Origin: Firmicutes bacterium UBA3941
GTDB taxonomy: Bacteria; Bacillota; Clostridia; Caldicoprobacterales; UBA3941
DNA length: 12,230 nucleotides
NCBI GenBank assembly: GCA_002385665.1
Contig: DGDX01000001.1
Span: 1 to 12,230, forward strand
Reading direction: 5' to 3'
The notes under the pieces were generated by a model. It was not told where the DNA came from, did not search any database, and saw only the letters and a list, made by a program, of their open reading frames with translations. Within the stretch, counting starts at the first letter, position 1; each line of letters begins with the position of its first letter. Below are positions 7,047 to 12,230 of the stretch, piece after piece. The translations under genes and the position numbers were made by a program.

Positions 7047-7068
7047 TTATTTTCTAATCTCAGCGGCT
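7035..7068 (-). terminator. Terminator of the serC-serA transcript at the convergent junction
   Basis: AGCCGCT (7038-7044) pairs with AGCGGCT (7062-7068), continued by GATTA/TAATC with a 2-nt bulge. Read on the minus strand, the hairpin is followed by TTT and AT-rich sequence, as in a rho-independent terminator for serA. The stem overlaps the stop codon of the + strand pseudouridine synthase gene, and the + strand side has no clear T-run, so termination there is less certain. Confidence 0.65.
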
Positions 7069-7115
7069 ATACTTATGGTTTCATCACCTATATCGATATC
7101 ATTTGCTTATCAGCA

Positions 7116-7137
7116 GTTCATTGCCTAAGAAATGAAC
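7116..7137 (+). other. Small hairpin in the convergent intergenic region
   Basis: GTTCATT (7116-7122) and AATGAAC (7131-7137) form a perfect 7-bp stem with an 8-nt loop. On the + strand it is followed by TTGTTGTTAT, which could make it a weak terminator for the radC-msrA side genes. The low GC content makes this uncertain. Confidence 0.3.
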
Positions 7138-7158
7138 TTGTTGTTATACGGATGACAA

Positions 7159-8355
7159 TCACTTGTTGTAATTATGGTTTTCTAACTGTATCGAACGCAC
7201 CCTGATATTCCCGGGAATAGTCGAGAGTTCTTCCAAGATATCATCCCCAACCATAGTATTTAAATCCAAAATGGTATAGGCGTAATTGCCTTTACTCTTG
7301 TTGATCATATTGGAGATATTGATGTGTTCAGCAGCCAGGCGTGAGGTTATTTGACCCACCATATTGGGTATATTCTTGTGAGCTACGGTTATCCTCTGTA
7401 CTGAATCGGTACCGGGAGCCAGCTCGCATTCCGGATAATTCACTGAATTGGAGATATTCCCATATTCCAGGTAATTGCGAAGTTCGGTAACTGCCATATG
7501 GGCACAGTTCTCTTCAGATTCCGGAGTAGAAGCCCCAAGATGGGGGATGGCTACAATATTCTCCACGCCAAGTAGCTTATCATTTGGAAAATCTGTTACA
7601 TATTTGCTGATATGACCGCTTTCAATTGCTTCTAGCAGGTCATCATCATTGACCAGTTGCCCTCGGGAGAAATTCAGCAGCCGTGCACCCTTTTTCATTT
7701 TAGATATGACTTCCTTGTTTATAAACCCCTTCGTATTGTCCATCAACGGAATATGGATGGATACATAATCGGACTGGGAGAGAAGATCATCCAAACTATC
7801 CGCCCTGTGTACACCCCTGGATAGCCTCCAAGCCGATTGCACGGAGATGAAGGGATCATAGCCCATAACCTCCATTCCGATGGCATGAGCATCGTTGGCA
7901 ACGAGAGCACCAATAGCTCCTAATCCAATAACACCCAGTTTTTTGCCTTTGACTTCAGGTCCTACAAAGTTGGATTTTCCCTTTTCAACCAGAGAAGCAA
8001 CCTCATTGCCTTTACCTTTAAGGGAATTTACCCATTGTACACCCTCTACAATTTTCCTGGAAGAGAGGAAAATTCCCGCCAGAACCAACTCCTTAACCGC
8101 ATTGGCGTTTGCTCCGGGAGTATTGAATACAACTATTCCCTTTTCGGTATATTGGTCAACAGGGATATTGTTTACTCCTGCCCCTGCTCTGGCAACTGCC
8201 AATAGGGAGGAGGGTACTTCCATATCGTGCATATTATGGCTCCTAAGCAGGATCCCATGAGGTTCAGGCTCATTAGGTGATACATCATAGAGCGTACTGG
8301 GAAGTAGCTCCAAGCCATTTTGTGATATATTATTCAAGACTCTAATCCTATACAT
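7159..8355 (-). CDS. serA: D-3-phosphoglycerate dehydrogenase, short form with ACT domain
   Basis: This 398-residue enzyme oxidises 3-phosphoglycerate with NAD, the first step of serine synthesis; the next step is made by serC just upstream. The NAD-binding GLGAIG is at 144-149. Active-site residues are Arg231 (NFSRGQ) and His272 (IPHLGAST). The usual catalytic Glu position appears as Asp259 in DFPND. A C-terminal ACT domain (about 322-389), which usually binds serine or another amino acid, suggests feedback control; the intervening ASB domain of long SerA forms is absent. The frame is open up to 8478, but the start is placed at ATG 8355, six bases after AAGAGG and at the family's usual beginning (MYRIRVLNNIS). 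ATG 8361 directly abuts that site. Confidence 0.92.
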   Translation of the reverse strand: MYRIRVLNNISQNGLELLPSTLYDVSPNEPEPHGILLRSHNMHDMEVPSSLLAVARAGAGVNNIPVDQYTEKGIVVFNTPGANANAVKELVLAGIFLSSRKIVEGVQWVNSLKGKGNEVASLVEKGKSNFVGPEVKGKKLGVIGLGAIGALVANDAHAIGMEVMGYDPFISVQSAWRLSRGVHRADSLDDLLSQSDYVSIHIPLMDNTKGFINKEVISKMKKGARLLNFSRGQLVNDDDLLEAIESGHISKYVTDFPNDKLLGVENIVAIPHLGASTPESEENCAHMAVTELRNYLEYGNISNSVNYPECELAPGTDSVQRITVAHKNIPNMVGQITSRLAAEHINISNMINKSKGNYAYTILDLNTMVGDDILEELSTIPGNIRVRSIQLENHNYNK

Positions 8356-8585
8356 TTCCATCCTCTTTTCTGTATGATCTATGACAGATGTTATATATTG
8401 AGATTCGTACACGTAAGACATTATCCTTGACCAAATACTACGAAAAATAAGCTTTACTATATAGACCTTTCGTAGCATATCTAAATTGAACAGTATAACA
8501 GCATTCAGTTAAACTGATTTTCTCAGTTCGTACTATTCTAGCCAAAGTGGATATTCTATTTAGATATTATATATTATATTACATA
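8356..8585 (-). other. serC-serA intergenic region with inverted repeats
   Basis: This 230-nt gap is long for an operon. It holds a perfect 8-bp inverted repeat, CTACGAAA/TTTCGTAG (8438-8445 with 8468-8475). A near-palindrome TCAGTT-A-AACTGA lies at 8505-8517, with a third TCAGTT at 8523-8528. TCTGT/ACAGA forms a small stem just before the serA ribosome binding site. No good promoter and no T-run terminator were found, so serA may depend on read-through from serC. A 41-codon upstream extension of the serA frame lies here but has no ribosome binding site. Confidence 0.4.
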
Positions 8586-9668
8586 TTATTTATTGTTGAA
8601 TTCAAATTCTTTCATAAAATCCACCAAGGCTCTTACGCCTTCAATAGGCATTGCGTTATAGATACTGGCTCTAATACCACCAACGGATCTATGACCTTTT
8701 AGGGTCACTAATCCATTATTCTCAGCTTCCTTAACGAACTTAGTGGTCATTTCCTCACTGGGTAATGTAAAGGTTACGTTCATTATAGAGCGATCCTTAG
8801 GATTGGCGGTTCCTTTATATATATTGGAATTATCTATGCAATCATAGAGTAGTCTGGCCTTTTCTTTATTGATCTCTTCAATTACGGGAACTCCACCAAG
8901 ATCCTTTAACCACTCAAAGACCAGCTTAGCCATATAGATACTAAAGGTGGTAGGTGTATTATACAGGGAATTTGCATCGGCATGTACCTTATAATTTAGC
9001 ATAGTAGGGGTAATATCCATGGCATTGCCCAACAAATCTTCACGAATGATGACCACCGTAAGACCGGAAGGGGCCATGTTTTTTTGGGCTCCCGCATAGA
9101 TGAGGCCAAATTTTGACACGTCAATAACCTCAGATAATATATTGGATGACATATCTGCTACCAGGGGGACCGAACCGGTGTCAGGCAGACTGGTAAACCT
9201 GGTTCCGTAAATTGTATTGTTGGTGGTAATATGAAAATAGTCCGAGTCCGGACTTGCCTTCATCGACTCTACATCCGGAATATAGCTGAAGTTTTCGTCA
9301 GCAGAAGAGGCAACCACATTAACAGTTCCAAAGCGTTCAGCCTCTTGTGCAGCTTTTTTGGCAAAGGATCCGGTAATGGCGTAATCCGCCTTTTTGTATT
9401 TGCTAAATAAGTTTAGGGGTACCATAGAAAACTGAGTGGTGGCACCGCCCTGAAGGAATAAGATTTTGTAGTTATCAGGTATAGCCATAAGTTCGGAAAG
9501 CAACTCTTGGGCACTGTCGACTATATCTTGAAACATCTTTGAACGATGGCTCATCTCCATAACTGACATTCCGGTGCCCTTATAATCAAGTAACTCCTTT
9601 TGAGCTTTTTCCAACACGGGCTTTGGTAATGTAGATGGCCCCGGTGAAAAATTATATACTGGTTTCAT
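8586..9668 (-). CDS. serC: Phosphoserine aminotransferase
   Basis: This 360-residue PLP enzyme converts 3-phosphohydroxypyruvate and glutamate to phosphoserine, the second step of serine synthesis; it also serves pyridoxine synthesis in bacteria that use that route. The length matches the family (about 360). Visible features are the N-terminal NFSPGPSTLP (6-15), LQGGATTQF (72-80), HITTNNTIYGTRF (146-158) and the PLP Lys196 in YAGAQKNMAPSG. The C-terminal GHRSVGGIRASIYNAMP is also typical. The start is firm: AGGAGG lies six bases before ATG 9668. It is transcribed before serA on the minus strand, from a promoter about 245 nt upstream. Confidence 0.96.
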   Translation of the reverse strand: MKPVYNFSPGPSTLPKPVLEKAQKELLDYKGTGMSVMEMSHRSKMFQDIVDSAQELLSELMAIPDNYKILFLQGGATTQFSMVPLNLFSKYKKADYAITGSFAKKAAQEAERFGTVNVVASSADENFSYIPDVESMKASPDSDYFHITTNNTIYGTRFTSLPDTGSVPLVADMSSNILSEVIDVSKFGLIYAGAQKNMAPSGLTVVIIREDLLGNAMDITPTMLNYKVHADANSLYNTPTTFSIYMAKLVFEWLKDLGGVPVIEEINKEKARLLYDCIDNSNIYKGTANPKDRSIMNVTFTLPSEEMTTKFVKEAENNGLVTLKGHRSVGGIRASIYNAMPIEGVRALVDFMKEFEFNNK

Positions 9669-9904
9669 TTAGATCCTCCTCATAAGATTATAATATTTTA
9701 AGGTTGCTCAGCAAAATTGAGGGCAGCCTATTAAACAAATTATATGTTACGAAGAAATCATCGATTTATTATATGCTCAAACGGTCTAACTGGGTTTGCA
9801 ATTATAGGTCTTCCCGTAACATATATGTATAGATTAGTCTATCTCATCGATCTGGAGAATTCACTAAACAGGCAAGGATACGGCTACGGCCATATATTGA
9901 TAAT
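9669..9904 (-). ncRNA. Structured leader of serC-serA, candidate cis-regulatory RNA
   Basis: The predicted serC 5' UTR of about 235 nt folds well around a perfect 11-bp stem, 9741-9751 with 9815-9825. Inside it are two further stems: GTTTGCA (9794-9800) with TGCTCAAAC (9774-9782, 2-nt bulge), and AAATC/GATTT (9755-9759 with 9763-9767). Together they make a three-way junction. A small ATAGA/TCTAT hairpin (9829-9842) lies 5' of it in the RNA, and an imperfect hairpin (9701-9729) sits shortly before the AGGAGG at 9675-9680. The conserved T-box sequence (GGGUGGNACCGCG type) is absent, and I do not recognise a known riboswitch. Regulation is inferred only. Confidence 0.4.
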
Positions 9905-9910
9905 ATAACT

Positions 9911-9938
9911 ATTATACTATATATTTTAGTAAAGTAAA
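9911..9938 (-). promoter_or_regulatory. Sigma-A-like promoter of serC-serA
   Basis: On the minus strand a perfect -10 box TATAAT (9916-9911) lies 16 bases after TTTACT (9938-9933), a fair -35 box. The start of transcription would be near 9904, downstream of the potD terminator, giving serC a leader of about 235 nt. The surrounding sequence is AT-rich. Confidence 0.7.
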
Positions 9939-10001
9939 CTACTAAATGGATGAAATTTATCATTTTTTTACATAGATTGTGAAAAACTTATCTATCAAAA
10001 T

Positions 10002-10029
10002 GGGCAACTCAAAAATAATTGAGTTGCCC
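10002..10029 (-). terminator. Terminator of the pot operon
   Basis: GGGCAACTC (10002-10010) and GAGTTGCCC (10021-10029) form a perfect 9-bp stem, extended by two A-T pairs to leave a 6-nt loop. Read on the minus strand, it follows the potD stop by about 35 nt and is followed by ATTTTGAT, a modest U-tract. It separates potD from the serC promoter. Confidence 0.78.
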
Positions 10030-10064
10030 TAAGGATTAAGCATATATTGTAAGCTGAAACTGTT

Positions 10065-11117
10065 CTATTTTGCTTTTATCTCCGTCCATATTCTGTTATA
10101 GACGTCCAGAGTATCGCTCAAATCTTCAAAGACTTCAGCGTTCTTAATATCCTCATCACTGGGATAGGCAGTACTGTCGTTTAGCAGTTCTTCGTCCAAC
10201 ATCTTCATAGCCTCACTATTGGGCGTGGAATAGCCTATATATTCGGTGTTTCTTAAAGCAATTTCCGGTTCACACAAGAAGTTGATAAATAGTTCTGCTT
10301 CCTTTTTATGTTGACTGGTCTTCGGTATAACTGCTGCATCAAACCACAGGTTACCGCCTTCTTTGGGGAGAACATACTCCAGGTCTGGATTTTCCCATTT
10401 CATAGCTACGGCATCCCCGGACCAAACTACAGCGAGAGCAGCCTCGCCGCCCACCATCTTATCCTTTACCTCATCACCAACATAGGCCAGGACCAGGGGT
10501 TTTTGCTCCATGAGCTTTTCCTTTGCCTCTTCCAATTCATCAATATTCCTGCTGTTCATAGAATACCCCAGCATTTGGAGGGTGAGACCGATGGAATCCC
10601 TCTGGCTATCCAACATCAGGATCTGCTTGGAATACTTTTCATTCCAAAGGATATCCCAGCTTTCTACCGGATCATCTACCATGGTTTTATTGTATACTAT
10701 ACCCAAGGTTCCCCACATATAGGGAACGGAGTACTCGTTGTTTGGGTCAAAGGAGAGGTTCTTGAAGGTATCATCTATATACTTATAGTTGGGTATATTG
10801 TTCATATCGATCTTGTGGAGCATATCCTCGTTAATCATCCTGCTGATCATGTATTCGGAGGGAAACACGACATCATAGCTGCTGCCGCCATGCTTCATGC
10901 TTACATACATATCTTCGTTGGTGGCATAGGTGGTATATATGACCTTTATACCATACTCTTTTTCGAAGTCATCAATAACGCTCTTATCCATGTATTCCCC
11001 CCAGTTATAGACCTTTAGGGTTACACGGTTTTGTTGTCCACATCCGGCAAGGATCATGGCAAAGGCTAAAACAACCACCACTATCCAGATAAGTCTAAAA
11101 CCTAATAAATTCTTCAT
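10065..11117 (-). CDS. potD: Spermidine/putrescine ABC transporter, substrate-binding lipoprotein
   Basis: This 350-residue extracellular lipoprotein captures polyamines for the PotABC importer. The signal peptide ends with lipobox LAGC (23-26, lipid-modified Cys26). Family features follow: YNWGEYM (37-43), FPSEYM (85-90), VPYMWGTLGIVYNK (131-144), VVWSGDA (230-236) and LWFDAAVIPK (257-266). Trp39, Tyr42, Trp232, Trp258 and Asp260 match residues that bind the ligand in E. coli PotD. The position of E. coli Asp168 appears as Ser171 and Glu171 as Asp174, by my manual alignment, so the preferred ligand could differ. ATG 11117 overlaps the potC stop (ATGA) and AAAGGAG lies eight bases before it. 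Spermidine or putrescine is the likely but unproven ligand. Confidence 0.93.
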   Translation of the reverse strand: MKNLLGFRLIWIVVVVLAFAMILAGCGQQNRVTLKVYNWGEYMDKSVIDDFEKEYGIKVIYTTYATNEDMYVSMKHGGSSYDVVFPSEYMISRMINEDMLHKIDMNNIPNYKYIDDTFKNLSFDPNNEYSVPYMWGTLGIVYNKTMVDDPVESWDILWNEKYSKQILMLDSQRDSIGLTLQMLGYSMNSRNIDELEEAKEKLMEQKPLVLAYVGDEVKDKMVGGEAALAVVWSGDAVAMKWENPDLEYVLPKEGGNLWFDAAVIPKTSQHKKEAELFINFLCEPEIALRNTEYIGYSTPNSEAMKMLDEELLNDSTAYPSDEDIKNAEVFEDLSDTLDVYNRIWTEIKAK

Positions 11118-11899
11118 AGGACTTTCTCCTTTCCAGTATTATTGGTAGTTCTCTTATTGACTATAAGGAGCAATAAAAGAACGGTAATGAACAATAGGGT
11201 CGAAAGAGCATTAATAGTAGGCTTAATCCCTACCCTGGCCATGGAATAGATGATAATGGAAAGGTTTGAAACGCCGGCACCGGTGGTGAAATAGCTTATA
11301 ACAAAATCATCGATGGACAGGGTAAAGGCCAGAATCATTCCGGTAACTACCCCTGGCATTATTTCTGGTAATATTACCTTTCTGAAGGCGTAGAATGGAG
11401 TAGCACCCAGGTCCAGAGCCGCCTCATACAGATGTTTGTTCATCTGCCTCAGCTTAGGCAATATTGAAAAAATAACGTAGGGTATATTAAAGGTAATATG
11501 GGCCAGTAAAAGGGTTAAAAATCCCGGCTCCAATTTCATAAAGACAAAGAGCATCATCAGGGAAATTCCCGTTACTATATCCGGATTAAGTATGGGAAGG
11601 TATGAAATATTGACTATGATGCTTTTACCAAACTTATTCATATCGTGTATACCGATCGCAGTTATAAGGCCGATGACGGTAGCGATGATAGTGGACAGGA
11701 CAGCTATCAGGATGGTGTAATAGAGGGCTGACATAATATCCCTATCGCTGAACAGATCCGCGTACCATTTCAGGCTGAACCCGTCCCATTTGCTCATATA
11801 CCTGGATTTATTGAAGGAAAAGATCATAAGGATCAGTATCGGAGCATAGAGAAAGAAGAAGACTATGCCGATATATAATCTCTTTAAATGGCGCATCAT
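11114..11899 (-). CDS. potC: Spermidine/putrescine ABC transporter permease
   Basis: A 261-residue membrane permease, close in length to E. coli PotC (264). The hydrophobic pattern fits six membrane helices, starting with YIGIVFFFLYAPILILMIFSF (9-29). The cytoplasmic EAA loop, which docks on the ATPase, reads YEAALDLGATPFYAFRKVILPEIMPG (158-183), with Glu159 and Gly165 in place. NKSRYMSKWDGFSLKWY after the first helix is typical of PotC. The gene overlaps both neighbours by ATGA (11896-11899 with potB, 11114-11117 with potD), so translation is coupled. The start ATG 11899 follows GGAGG by nine bases. It should pair with PotB in the membrane. Confidence 0.94.
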   Translation of the reverse strand: MMRHLKRLYIGIVFFFLYAPILILMIFSFNKSRYMSKWDGFSLKWYADLFSDRDIMSALYYTILIAVLSTIIATVIGLITAIGIHDMNKFGKSIIVNISYLPILNPDIVTGISLMMLFVFMKLEPGFLTLLLAHITFNIPYVIFSILPKLRQMNKHLYEAALDLGATPFYAFRKVILPEIMPGVVTGMILAFTLSIDDFVISYFTTGAGVSNLSIIIYSMARVGIKPTINALSTLLFITVLLLLLIVNKRTTNNTGKEKVL

Positions 11900-12230
11900 A
11901 GTAGCCCACCTCCCTCATTTTCCTTCTCATATTTGGACATTATGGCCATACTAAACAGGATCAGAATCATCATAATGATGGAGAGGGCTGATCCAAATCC
12001 CCATTCCCCTGATTTTAGAAAGAGTTCTTCGATTAGATTGCCTATTAGGAGAAATTGTCCCCCTCCAAGGAGCCTGGAAATAACAAAAGTAGTCACAGCA
12101 GGCATATATACCATGGTAATGCCGGAAACCACTCCCGGAAGGCTTAGAGGGAAGATGATCTTGCTAAAAACTATCCTGGAATTAGCCCCCAAATCTTCTG
12201 CGGCCTCTATTATGCTCTTATCGATTTTAA
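11896..12230 (-). CDS. potB: Spermidine/putrescine ABC transporter permease, C-terminal part
   Basis: The last 110 or so residues of a PotB-type permease; the 5' part lies beyond the window end. The reading frame is open from the edge, and the EAA loop begins there: IIEAAEDLGANSRIVFSKIIFPLSLPG. This shows that the apparent start at TTG 12192 is internal. It is followed by a membrane segment, GITMVYMPAVTTFVISRLLGGG, the usual PotB/PotC-type late region, then a final helix and the tail KYEKENEGGGLL. The stop overlaps the potC start (ATGA). A potA ATPase gene is expected just upstream, outside the window. Confidence 0.92.
   Translation of the reverse strand, partial: KIDKSIIEAAEDLGANSRIVFSKIIFPLSLPGVVSGITMVYMPAVTTFVISRLLGGGQFLLIGNLIEELFLKSGEWGFGSALSIIMMILILFSMAIMSKYEKENEGGGLL

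Noticed and set aside
8356..8478. In-frame 41-codon extension at the N-terminus of serA
   Set aside because: There is no ribosome binding site at its start and the family begins near MYRIRVLNN; AAGAGG is ideally placed for ATG 8355.
9669..9904. T-box riboswitch for serine in the serC leader
   Set aside because: The conserved T-box sequence of the GGGUGGNACCGCG type and a following terminator were not found.
10308..11018. A 236-codon open frame on the + strand opposite potD
   Set aside because: It is antisense to a well-supported potD gene, has a composition like a shadow frame, and shows no recognisable motif.

Overview
The window looks like a chromosomal segment of a low-to-moderate GC Gram-positive bacterium, most likely a member of the Clostridia. 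The evidence is strong AGGAGG-type ribosome binding sites, a SipW-type signal peptidase with TasA/camelysin-like substrates, a Firmicutes-type sorting tail, and a short SerA with a single ACT domain beside SerC. No mobile element, phage gene, CRISPR array, tRNA or rRNA was seen.

Left part, + strand, 251-4508: a five-gene surface-fibre locus. It runs: a large secreted protein with a DUF11-like domain and a SpaA/Cna-B-like domain; a SipW-like signal peptidase; two tandem TasA/CalY-like proteins of identical length with SipW-type signal peptides; and a third, divergent TasA-like protein with a C-terminal cell-wall sorting signal. The order (accessory protein, sipW, tasA) matches tapA-sipW-tasA of Bacillus subtilis. 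The likely reading is that SipW processes two fibre subunits, the first protein assists or decorates the fibre, and the last one anchors it to the wall. A strong rho-independent terminator ends the locus at about 4585. No sortase lies in the window.

Middle part, + strand, 4761-7046: housekeeping genes radC, msrA, a small two-helix lipoprotein-like protein of unknown function, and an RluA-family pseudouridine synthase. They are closely spaced and may be co-transcribed. A hairpin at the convergent junction (7038-7068) ends the minus-strand transcript and perhaps both.

Right part, - strand: the serine biosynthesis pair serC-serA (9668-7159) has its own sigma-A-like promoter and a leader of about 240 nt with a predicted three-way-junction fold that lacks a T-box sequence. 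Upstream of it is the 3' part of a spermidine/putrescine ABC transporter operon, potB (partial)-potC-potD, with ATGA overlaps between genes and a terminator at 10002-10029.

The most interesting items are the TasA-type fibre locus with its sorting-signal TasA relative and predicted isopeptide domain, and the structured serC leader.
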